A stretch of 64,000 nucleotides of DNA from an uncultured Sphingobacteriales bacterium (GTDB lineage Bacteria > Bacteroidota > Bacteroidia > Chitinophagales > Chitinophagaceae), in contig CALMQS010000039.1 of the NCBI GenBank assembly GCA_937871285.1, forward strand, positions 186,001 through 250,000. Direction: 5' to 3'. The translations under genes were made by a program, and so were the position numbers. Numbering within the stretch: position 1 is the stretch's first letter; each line of letters opens with the position of its first letter. The notes under the pieces are model-generated. The model did not search any database and was not told where the DNA came from. It saw only the letters and a program-made list of their open reading frames with translations. Of this stretch, positions 16,580 through 24,914 are shown piece by piece.

Positions 16580-17563
16580 ATGAGTAGTGAAATCATCATA
16601 TACCAAAATATCTCCGGCGATATCAAAATAGATGTACGCCTGGAAGAGGAAACCGTTTGGCTAACACAAGACCAGATGGCTACACTTTTTGGTAAGGCCA
16701 AATCCACTATCAACGAGCATATTAAGAACATTTATGAGGAAAATGAGCTGGAAGAAGCAGTCACAGTAAAGAAATTCGGAATTTCCGAATTTCAGCAGAA
16801 AGCCCCGTTTTATTACAATCTTGACGTAATTATTTCCGTAGGATACCGCGTAAAATCACAACAGGGAACGCAATTCCGTATATGGGCTACCCAACGGCTC
16901 AAAGAATACATCATCAAAGGCTTTGCCCTGAATGACGACCGCTTTAAGAGCGGAAGTTCGATGAACTACTTTACGGAACTGCAGGAACGTATAAGGGCAA
17001 TACGATTGTCAGAACGCTTCTTTTACCAGAAAATTAAAGATATATACAGCACCAGCATTGACTATGAACCTAACGACGAAAAAACACTGACATTTTTTAA
17101 GGTGGTGCAAAACAAATTGCTGTGGGCCATCAGCCGCCAAACCGCCGCCGAACTGGTGTATCGCAGGGTGGATGCTACCGTTCCGTTGCTGGGTATGCAG
17201 TCGTACGACAAAAAGAATGCTGCCGCTATTAAAAAGTCAGACGTAAGCATTGCCAAAAACTACCTGCACAAAGATGAAATGAAACTGCTGGAGCTGTTGG
17301 TGGAACAATACCTTGCCTTTGCCGAAACAATGGCACAGCAACGTACGCCTATGTATATGAAAGACTGGATTGAGCGGCTCCACATCATACTGCAACTCAA
17401 CGGCAGGGAACTATTGACTCATGCAGGCAAAATAAGCCACGAAATGGCGCTCAAAAAATCGGGTGAAGAACTGGGAAAATATCGTTTGGCTCAAAAAGAA
17501 ACAGAGAAAGAACAAAGCCTGAAAGAACTTGAACAAGACATTAAAAAGCTGAAACCACGATAA
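16580..17563 (+). CDS. RhuM-family protein
   Basis: 327 residues of the RhuM family, first named from a Salmonella pathogenicity island. The N-terminal winged-helix-like region contains VWLTQDQMATLFGKAKSTIN and EHIKNIYEENEL. The family core continues through YYNLDVIISVGYRVKSQQGT and QFRIWATQRLKEYIIKGF. The C-terminal third is charged and helical. RhuM genes are often found next to hsdR in type I restriction loci. Whether they regulate restriction or act as a separate effector is not established. It lies 63 bases after herA and its stop shares a base with the hsdR start (TAATG). Confidence 0.9.
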   Translation: MSSEIIIYQNISGDIKIDVRLEEETVWLTQDQMATLFGKAKSTINEHIKNIYEENELEEAVTVKKFGISEFQQKAPFYYNLDVIISVGYRVKSQQGTQFRIWATQRLKEYIIKGFALNDDRFKSGSSMNYFTELQERIRAIRLSERFFYQKIKDIYSTSIDYEPNDEKTLTFFKVVQNKLLWAISRQTAAELVYRRVDATVPLLGMQSYDKKNAAAIKKSDVSIAKNYLHKDEMKLLELLVEQYLAFAETMAQQRTPMYMKDWIERLHIILQLNGRELLTHAGKISHEMALKKSGEELGKYRLAQKETEKEQSLKELEQDIKKLKPR

Positions 17564-20500
17564 TGAAATTTACAGAAGCCAAACTCGAACAAGCATTTAC
17601 CGAACTGCTGGCGCAGCAGGGCTACCCGCATTGCCCGGGTATTACGCTTAACCGCCAGCCGGAGGAAGTGTTGTTGGAGGAAGATCTGCGCGGCTTCCTG
17701 TTACAGCAATACGGGCATGAAGGTATTACATTGAATGAGATCAACTCCGTCATCCTGCAACTGAAATCGCTCCCTGCCTCCGACCTGTACGAAAGCAATA
17801 AAACCTTTTTGCGGATGCTATCGGACGGGTTTATCCTTAAAAGGGAAGACCGGCGACAGAAAGATATTTATATTCAGTTGATTGATTACGCTGCATTAAG
17901 CAAGCATATTCAGCCACCGGAAGATCAGTTGATGACAATAGCTGCCGAAGCAACTGAAAATTATGGCAAAGACAATAATATTTACCGCTTTGTAACGCAA
18001 CTGGAAATTACCGGCGCCGAAAAACGCATCCCTGATGGTATTGTGTATGTAAATGGCCTGCCGCTGGTGGTGCTTGAATTTAAAACTGCCATCAATGAGG
18101 ATACAACCATCCATGACGCTTTTAAACAGTTAACGGTACGGTATCGCCGGGATATTCCCGAACTGTTTAAGTACAATGCTTTTTGTGTGATCAGCGATGG
18201 TGTGAACAACAAAGCCGGTTCCTTTTTCGCGCCTTACGATTTTTATTATGCATGGCGCAGGGTAGCCGGCCCGGCAGGCGAAGTGGATGGTATTGACAGT
18301 ATGTTCACCCTCATACAGGGCATGTTTCACAAGGCCCGCTTTTGCGATATCATCCGCAACTTTATTTACCTGCCCGACAATTCAAAAAAAGAAGAAAAAA
18401 TTGTTTGCCGCTACCCGCAGTACTATGCGGCAAAAGCGTTGTACGAAAGCATTAAGCTGGCGCAAAAACCTGAGGGTGATGGAAAAGGCGGTACTTATTT
18501 TGGCGCTACCGGTTGTGGTAAAAGCTATACCATGCTGTTCCTTACCCGGTTGCTGATGAAGAGCGAGTATTTTGAAAGTCCTACCATTGTTTTAATTACC
18601 GACAGAACCGACCTGGATGATCAGCTTTCAACACAATTTATCAATGCAAAAAAATTTATTGGTGATAACAATATAGAAAGCGTGGAAAGCCGTGCCGGCC
18701 TGCGGGCAAAACTGCAGGGCAGGCAAAGCGGCGGGGTATTTCTCACCACCATACATAAGTTTACCGAAGACACAGAGCTGCTAACCGGCAGAAGCAATGT
18801 GATCTGCATTTCAGATGAAGCCCACCGGAGCCAGACCAACCTGGATCAAAAAATAAAAGTAACGGAAAAGGGTGTGAGCAAAACTTTTGGCTTTGCCAAA
18901 TACCTGCACGATTCCCTGCCCAATGCCACTTATGTAGGCTTTACCGGCACGCCGGTAGATGCTACGCTGGATGTGTTTGGCAAAGTGGTAGACGCCTATA
19001 CTATGACAGAATCGGTAAGAGATGATATTACTGTGCGGATCGTATACGAAGGCAGGGCTGCGAAAGTAGCGTTGAATAATGCAGAGCTGGAAAAAATTGA
19101 ACGTTATTATGAAGAGGCGGCTGAAGCCGGAGCGAATGAATACCAGGTAGACAAGAGTAAAGAAGAAACCGCCAGCATGTATGCTATACTCGGCGATCCT
19201 AAAAGGCTGAAAGCCGTTGCGGAAGATTTTGTAAAACATTACGAAAAGCGAGTTGCCGAGGGAGCAACTGTTAAAGGCAAAGCCATGTTTGTAAGCAGCA
19301 GCCGTGAAATTGCTTACGCGCTTTTTAAAAATATCATTACGCTTCGTCCGGAGTGGAACGAAATACTGGAAGCAGAAGAAGGTGCAGAATTAACGGAGAA
19401 AGACCGGAAGGAATTGAAGCCTATAGAGCGTATTAAAATGGTAATGACCCGCGGAAAGGACGATACAAAAGAATTGTACGATTTATTAGGAACCAAAGAT
19501 TACCGGAAAGAGCTGGACAGGCAATTCAAGAATTCAAAGTCAAATTTTAAAATTGCTATAGTGGTGGATATGTGGCTCACCGGTTTTGATGTGCCCTTCC
19601 TGGACAGCATTTATATTGATAAGCCCATTCAGCAGCATAACCTTATCCAAACCATTTCACGGGTAAACCGTAAGTATGAGGGAAAAACCAAGGGATTGGT
19701 GATTGACTATATCGGTATCAAAAAGCAAATGAACCTGGCGCTGGCAAAATATGGCAAAGGCGATAAAGATAATTTTGAGGATATAGAAAAATCGCTGATA
19801 GTAGTAAGAGATCATTTAGACCTGCTGGCAAAGCTGATGCATAAATTTGACAGCAGCCCTTACTTTACCGGCAACAATATGGATCAGCTTTACACACTGA
19901 ACAGGGGTGCTGAATTTGTACAGCAAACCAAAGAGCTGGAAACCCGGTTCATGGGACTGGTGCAACGACTGAAAGCTGCTTATGATATTTGTGCCGGTAG
20001 TGAAAAGCTAGCACAACAGGAAAGAGACCATACACATTTTTATCTTGCTATCCGCTCTATTATTTTCAAACTAACCAAAGGCAATGCTCCTGATACAGCG
20101 CAGATGAATGCAAAGGTTCGGGAAATGATAAAAGATGCCCTGCAAAGCGACGGCGTGGAAGAAATTTTTAAATTGGGAGACGAAGCAACTACGGAGCAGG
20201 ACTTATTTGATGAAGACTACCTGGCAAAAATCAACCGGATAAAACTTCCCAACACAAAGATTAAGCTACTGCAACAATTACTGGCAAAGGTAATTGAGGA
20301 GATGCGGAGAGTTAACAGGGTGAAGGGCATAGATTTTAGTAAGAAAATGCAGGCGATTGTGGAACGCTATAATGACAGAAGTGCCAACGACATCCTTCGC
20401 GGGGAAGTATATGAAGAAATGGCGGAAGCGCTTACCAGCCTGATATGGGAAGCGCATAAAGAATTTTCAGCCGGCAATGCGCTTGGTATTGACTTTGAAG

Positions 20501-20775
20501 AAAAAGCTTTCTATGATATTCTGAAAGAGCTGTGCAGAAAATATGATTTCACCTATCCTGATGATAAAACAATCGACCTGGCTAAAAAAGTTAAAGTACT
20601 GGTAGACGACCAGGCAAAATTTCCTGACTGGAATAAAAGAGACGATATCAAATCAGCTTTAAAGGTGGGCCTTATTCTTTTGCTGGATAAATTCAATTAC
20701 CCGCCTGTAGAAAGGGACGAAGTGTATACGGAAGTTTTTGAGCAGGCGGAGAATTTTAAGAAGAACAGAGGATAA
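17563..20775 (+). CDS. hsdR: Type I restriction endonuclease subunit HsdR
   Basis: Motor and nuclease subunit, 1070 residues, the usual size. A PD-(D/E)XK nuclease is visible near the N-terminus, with D158 (IPDGIVYVNG), E172 and K174 (VVLEFKT). The SF2 translocase follows, with Walker A GATGCGKS (314-321), DEAH box ISDEAHRS (D418-H421), GFTGTPVD (motif III region) and the motif VI segment QTISRVNRKYEGKTKG. The C-terminal 300 residues are helical and should bind HsdM. All catalytic residues I can place are present, so the restriction enzyme looks active. It is the last gene of the operon. Confidence 0.96.
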   Translation: MKFTEAKLEQAFTELLAQQGYPHCPGITLNRQPEEVLLEEDLRGFLLQQYGHEGITLNEINSVILQLKSLPASDLYESNKTFLRMLSDGFILKREDRRQKDIYIQLIDYAALSKHIQPPEDQLMTIAAEATENYGKDNNIYRFVTQLEITGAEKRIPDGIVYVNGLPLVVLEFKTAINEDTTIHDAFKQLTVRYRRDIPELFKYNAFCVISDGVNNKAGSFFAPYDFYYAWRRVAGPAGEVDGIDSMFTLIQGMFHKARFCDIIRNFIYLPDNSKKEEKIVCRYPQYYAAKALYESIKLAQKPEGDGKGGTYFGATGCGKSYTMLFLTRLLMKSEYFESPTIVLITDRTDLDDQLSTQFINAKKFIGDNNIESVESRAGLRAKLQGRQSGGVFLTTIHKFTEDTELLTGRSNVICISDEAHRSQTNLDQKIKVTEKGVSKTFGFAKYLHDSLPNATYVGFTGTPVDATLDVFGKVVDAYTMTESVRDDITVRIVYEGRAAKVALNNAELEKIERYYEEAAEAGANEYQVDKSKEETASMYAILGDPKRLKAVAEDFVKHYEKRVAEGATVKGKAMFVSSSREIAYALFKNIITLRPEWNEILEAEEGAELTEKDRKELKPIERIKMVMTRGKDDTKELYDLLGTKDYRKELDRQFKNSKSNFKIAIVVDMWLTGFDVPFLDSIYIDKPIQQHNLIQTISRVNRKYEGKTKGLVIDYIGIKKQMNLALAKYGKGDKDNFEDIEKSLIVVRDHLDLLAKLMHKFDSSPYFTGNNMDQLYTLNRGAEFVQQTKELETRFMGLVQRLKAAYDICAGSEKLAQQERDHTHFYLAIRSIIFKLTKGNAPDTAQMNAKVREMIKDALQSDGVEEIFKLGDEATTEQDLFDEDYLAKINRIKLPNTKIKLLQQLLAKVIEEMRRVNRVKGIDFSKKMQAIVERYNDRSANDILRGEVYEEMAEALTSLIWEAHKEFSAGNALGIDFEEKAFYDILKELCRKYDFTYPDDKTIDLAKKVKVLVDDQAKFPDWNKRDDIKSALKVGLILLLDKFNYPPVERDEVYTEVFEQAENFKKNRG

Positions 20776-21148
20776 TTTTCCTTACTGGGGCTGTCTCAAA
20801 AGTAATATTTTGCCACGCAGTGACGAAAACACGAAGAAAATAAAACCTGAAGATTTCAGTACCACCTCCCCTTATCAACAGAAGGGTTTACAAAAGCTTA
20901 ATCTAAACGACATATAGCCTTAATAAACCGTGTTTAATATTGTTAAACAATTAAATGGTGGAAGATTTTACCAGCTAACCAAAATTGTGGATAACTTTTT
21001 TGTTATAAAATTGTTAGTGATTATAAACTTTTGTTTAATTTAACTAAATAATTGCAGGGTTTGTGGTTAAATGTTCGGTTAGTGGTTTGCAGCTTGCTTT
21101 TGGAGAAATACCAATAACTATAATAAATAGAACTAACTAATAAAAATT
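20776..21148. other. 373-base gap before the uptake locus
   Basis: No gene seen. Near the left end is gctgtctcaaaagt, a word resembling the terminal repeat of some insertion sequences, but no partner end or transposase exists here. The region 20813-20855 is loosely 7-periodic. The inverted repeat ATTGTT-A-AACAAT lies at 20939-20951. The right half is AT-rich and probably holds the promoter of the SusC gene, but I find no clean TAnnTTTG box. Confidence 0.5.
20939..20951. promoter_or_regulatory. Inverted repeat upstream of the SusC operon
   Basis: ATTGTT-A-AACAAT is a perfect 6-base inverted repeat about 200 bases before the first SusC gene. It could be an operator, but the region is AT-rich, so chance is possible. 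Confidence 0.25.
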
Positions 21149-23560
21149 ATGAGACTGATCCCTAAACCGGGTGGAAAAGTCCTGCTTTTCCTTCTTATAT
21201 CTATTGGTGCAGCAATGAGCGTACTGGCTCAGGATTCTCTGAGAGTAGACAGCATGATCTTATCCAACCGAAGCGGGCTGGAGAACATTTTACAGGGAAA
21301 CATAGCCGGATTAAGGGTAAAGAACTGGTCGGGTACGCCGGGCGTCCAATCCACGCTTAATCTTCGCGGATTAAGCCTTGATCCAACTGATCAATCCACA
21401 ATGCCCCTTATCCTTATTAATGGAATCCCTGTCATTGCCAGCCCTTCAAATGTAACAGGTATCAACCCCCTTAGTTATTTTTCGCCCGAACAGGTAGATC
21501 GCATCGAAATTATCAAAGATATTGACCGCCTGGCGGCTTATGGAGTGCAGGCGCCTAACGGGGCGCTCAATATTATTATGAAGGAGGGGCAGCCCGGATC
21601 TATTCATGTACGCGGTAGCGCATTTGCCGGCGTTAATTTTCTGCAGAATATGGACTACCGGAAGGATGCCTTTTACAACTTTAATACCAGGGGCCGCAGG
21701 GAGGTGTATGGCAGCGGAGCAATGATTCACGAACAAAATGTGATGGTTGATGGCGCCGGTACTTACGGCTCATACCTGTTTGGGTTAACGAATCACGGAG
21801 ATAAAGGCATCATAAAAAATACAGGATTTGGCCGCCAATCTTTGTTTCTGAATGCCACATATAATATTACCGAACGGTTATCAGCACATTTCTATAATAA
21901 CCTGGCGCTCGCAAACCGGAACGGGCGCTATGCCGGAGAGTATAGCCGGGATATTACCCTTCCGGTTATTGCCGATGAAAGTTTCTTTATGGACAAGAAC
22001 CGGAATATCGGGCTTGTTTCATCCATGGGTCTTACCTACCAGCTCGGATCCGGCTTCAAAATCAGCTCTGTTGCCGGCTTGTCTTATGAAGGTGCAAGCC
22101 GCGATGTATATATTCCTTCAGACGTGCTGGACGGAAATATTTATGCATCAAGTGCAGCCTATAAAAGACAACTGATTACAGTAAATACCTCCTTAAATTA
22201 TTTGCGTGATTTTTCAGACGCATTGCAATTAGATATGACGCTTGGCAATGAGCTTAGAAATACAGATGACAGGCTGACCTCGGTGAGTGGGCAACGCAGT
22301 ATGGAAAACGGAGGATCGAACTATGTAAAAGTGGTTACAGGGTATAATGCTAATCAAACTGATGCTTTATCAGATCATGAAAAGGAAAAGCTGCTATCTT
22401 TTTACGGCATCTGGAAATGGAAGTATAAGAAAGATCTTGGGGTAAATATGGTGCTTCGCGCAGATGGAAGTTCATTGTACAAAAATAAATGGGCGTTTTA
22501 CCCGGCATTAGGTGTTCATTATGAGCTGAAAAACAGCCTGAAAATACCGGTAACAGTTAATGCTTCCATCGGAAGAACGGGTGTGTTAAGCAGACCGGAA
22601 GTTTACCGCGGGGTATTAGACGCTTATGGAGATTATTATGGTGGGAATTACCTGGGTGTAGGACAGCTTTATCCTGCCTTTGGCGGTGCAAAAAGCATTG
22701 GCGTTACCCAGATAGATGCAGGATTGTCTTTTGCTATTCTTCCCTCGCTGAATCTTTCTGTTGATTACTTCAATAAAACGTACAGGAATTTCACCTATCA
22801 AAGATTCCTGCCCAATATTAGCGGCATTGGCTACGAATATGAAACCGGAGGAGCACTTGGGCTGTCGGGGGTTGAAATAAGCCTCGATGCAACCTGGGTT
22901 CAAACAAAACACTTTACCTGGACAGGTAACCTGAATATGGCGCTCTACAAAAATAAAGTGAAGGAACTGCCTGATGATGTTGAAAATACCAGCCTTGCAT
23001 ACCTCGGTTCGCTTTCAAAAGGAACGGCTGTAACATCGCTAATTGCCTGGGAAGGCAAGCAGCCAAAAGTTATAGGGAACAGTGAGCCTAAGGCTTTTGG
23101 AGGTTTGAGTAACACCTTTAGATACAGGAATATTTCTGCCAGCATAATCCTGACCTATGCCTGGGGAGCGAATATTGTAGCGGAGTCTTTCAGCAGCAGG
23201 TATTATGCAGACAGGGTAGGAAATGATTTCCCGCTTAAGAGTGCAGAAACCCCTTATTACCTGGTAAGTGCCGATGCCGATGGTCGCACCGTTTACCAGG
23301 GTATCAGAACCGTTGAAGATGGAAGTTTTCTCCGGCTGAGCCGGGCCAGTGTTTCCTGGCATTTGAATTCGGTATTCAAAAAACTGGCGCAGCTGAGCGA
23401 TATAGAAGTGTTTGCTCGTGGCGACAACCTGCTCACGCTTTCCAAATACAGCGGCATTAACCCGGAGGAAAATATTACGGGTGTGCGCAGGTATGATCTG
23501 AGTTATACGGGAACACCCTTGCCTTCTTCGGTTGCGCTGGGATTAAAACTGGTTTTTTAG
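21149..23560 (+). CDS. Short SusC/RagA-type TonB-dependent outer-membrane receptor
   Basis: 803 residues, about 200 shorter than a standard SusC. A signal peptide (LLFLLISIGAAMSVLAQ) leads directly into the plug domain (GLENILQGNIAGLRV, VDRIEIIKDID, NGALNIIM). The usual N-terminal carboxypeptidase-like barrel and the LGEVVVVG-type TonB box stretch are missing, so energy coupling may differ. The rest is a beta-barrel ending in an aromatic residue (GLKLVF), as expected for outer-membrane insertion. Its SusD partner starts two bases after its stop. In this family the receptor and SusD lipoprotein form a pedal-bin importer for oligomers. The substrate is unknown; no glycoside hydrolase accompanies it. 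Confidence 0.87.
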   Translation: MRLIPKPGGKVLLFLLISIGAAMSVLAQDSLRVDSMILSNRSGLENILQGNIAGLRVKNWSGTPGVQSTLNLRGLSLDPTDQSTMPLILINGIPVIASPSNVTGINPLSYFSPEQVDRIEIIKDIDRLAAYGVQAPNGALNIIMKEGQPGSIHVRGSAFAGVNFLQNMDYRKDAFYNFNTRGRREVYGSGAMIHEQNVMVDGAGTYGSYLFGLTNHGDKGIIKNTGFGRQSLFLNATYNITERLSAHFYNNLALANRNGRYAGEYSRDITLPVIADESFFMDKNRNIGLVSSMGLTYQLGSGFKISSVAGLSYEGASRDVYIPSDVLDGNIYASSAAYKRQLITVNTSLNYLRDFSDALQLDMTLGNELRNTDDRLTSVSGQRSMENGGSNYVKVVTGYNANQTDALSDHEKEKLLSFYGIWKWKYKKDLGVNMVLRADGSSLYKNKWAFYPALGVHYELKNSLKIPVTVNASIGRTGVLSRPEVYRGVLDAYGDYYGGNYLGVGQLYPAFGGAKSIGVTQIDAGLSFAILPSLNLSVDYFNKTYRNFTYQRFLPNISGIGYEYETGGALGLSGVEISLDATWVQTKHFTWTGNLNMALYKNKVKELPDDVENTSLAYLGSLSKGTAVTSLIAWEGKQPKVIGNSEPKAFGGLSNTFRYRNISASIILTYAWGANIVAESFSSRYYADRVGNDFPLKSAETPYYLVSADADGRTVYQGIRTVEDGSFLRLSRASVSWHLNSVFKKLAQLSDIEVFARGDNLLTLSKYSGINPEENITGVRRYDLSYTGTPLPSSVALGLKLVF

Positions 23561-23561
23561 A

Positions 23562-24875
23562 ATGATGATGCAAAAAATGAACAACATGAAATTTCCGAAG
23601 TTCATACTACTCGTAGCAATGACCCTCCTTTTTTCGTGCAGCAAAACCCTGACGATTGAACCGGAAAACAGAACGGTTCCGGAGGGATATTATAATTCGG
23701 CTCAACGGATCCAGCAGGCAGTTATCGGGGGATATGTAGATCTCAGGAGGGCGCTGCTGACCAATTATGCGTGGATGATGTATGGTGAGGCGCGTGTTGG
23801 GGATCTGAATGTTGTTGTTCCTTACCAGGAAATGGTGGCAAGCCAGGAACTGATGGCAGACAACCGTTACCTGGCAGAGCTTTCCGACTGGGGATATTTT
23901 TATGATGTTATCAGGGATGCCAATGATATACTGGATATTGTAGCCCAGGCAGATGATGAGGCCCTGAGTACTTATCAGGGTAATCTGTTCAAAGGCGAAG
24001 CGCTGGCGCTCAAGTCAATGGCATATTTCTATCTTGCCCGCATCTGGGGAGCCATCCCGTCTGCTGAAAAAAATGACTTTGGAAAGCGACTGAGCAGCGA
24101 AGAAGCGGTAACGCAGGCCGCTTTATGGGCAGCCGAGGCCAAAGAGCTGGTACCCTGGATACTGACCAATGATGATGGTATTGAAAGTGTTGCTTTAACG
24201 GCAGTAAGGTTTAACAAAACAGCCGTTACCTCACTTCTTGCCCAGGAACAACTGTGGCTGGGTAAGGGACAAGATGCTTACGACCTGCTGAGCAATGCGT
24301 TTACAGCGGGTACTGCTGATAGCCTGTCTGGTTTTGGTTTATCCAACGGAGAAGACAGGCGTACCGATATTCCCGCGGCCCCGCTGAACGGCAGTGTTGT
24401 GCGTATGTCTTTAGACAGGCTGAATGCAATTTATCCAACAGGGGATGCACGCCGTGCAAGTATGTTTAATATCTCAACAAGTGAAAATATAGCTACGCTG
24501 ATCATCAAAGACGCCAGTGTGTTAGAGTTGTTGCCGCAACGTGAAATAAACCTGCTTTTTGCAGAGGCTGCCTGGCGGTCGCAACGGCTGGAGGAGGCTA
24601 AAGAATACCTCAGCAGTGCTGCAACGGGTGCAACAGAAGATTATGCTGCTTTAACAGAAGATACATTCGGGGCTGCGCTCCTGCTTGAACGGCAACGTAT
24701 GCTGGTAGGTACAGGGCAGCGTGTTTTTGACCTGATAAGATTTGGTGAAGTGAGTTCATATATACCCGGGTTTACTGAAGATGACGTAGAGAAAGGGGCG
24801 GCCTATTGGCCGCTTTCAGCAAGCAGTATGAAGGGCAATGCATTGAGCCAGAACAGTTTTTGGTCGAATCCTTAA
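23562..24875 (+). CDS. SusD/RagB-type surface lipoprotein (partner of the short SusC)
   Basis: 437 residues. The signal peptide ends in the lipobox LLFSCSK, so the mature protein begins with a lipidated Cys. The SusD helical fold is seen through YYNSAQRIQQAVIGGYVDLR, the TPR-like segments ALALKSMAYFYLARIWG and the C-terminal ERQRMLVGTGQRVFDLIRFG. Shorter than typical SusD proteins (500 or more), in keeping with its short SusC partner. Several in-frame ATGs lie at the start (23562 and downstream); the hydrophobic core is the same for all of them. It would cap the receptor at the cell surface and bind substrate. Confidence 0.88.
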   Translation: MMMQKMNNMKFPKFILLVAMTLLFSCSKTLTIEPENRTVPEGYYNSAQRIQQAVIGGYVDLRRALLTNYAWMMYGEARVGDLNVVVPYQEMVASQELMADNRYLAELSDWGYFYDVIRDANDILDIVAQADDEALSTYQGNLFKGEALALKSMAYFYLARIWGAIPSAEKNDFGKRLSSEEAVTQAALWAAEAKELVPWILTNDDGIESVALTAVRFNKTAVTSLLAQEQLWLGKGQDAYDLLSNAFTAGTADSLSGFGLSNGEDRRTDIPAAPLNGSVVRMSLDRLNAIYPTGDARRASMFNISTSENIATLIIKDASVLELLPQREINLLFAEAAWRSQRLEEAKEYLSSAATGATEDYAALTEDTFGAALLLERQRMLVGTGQRVFDLIRFGEVSSYIPGFTEDDVEKGAAYWPLSASSMKGNALSQNSFWSNP

Positions 24876-24914
24876 TAGCGTGTATAAAAAGTTGAATCGA
24901 AAAAAACAAATATA

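Noticed and set aside
20786..20830. Possible insertion-sequence end (gctgtctcaaaagt)
   Set aside because: No transposase, no opposite end and no target duplication could be found nearby.
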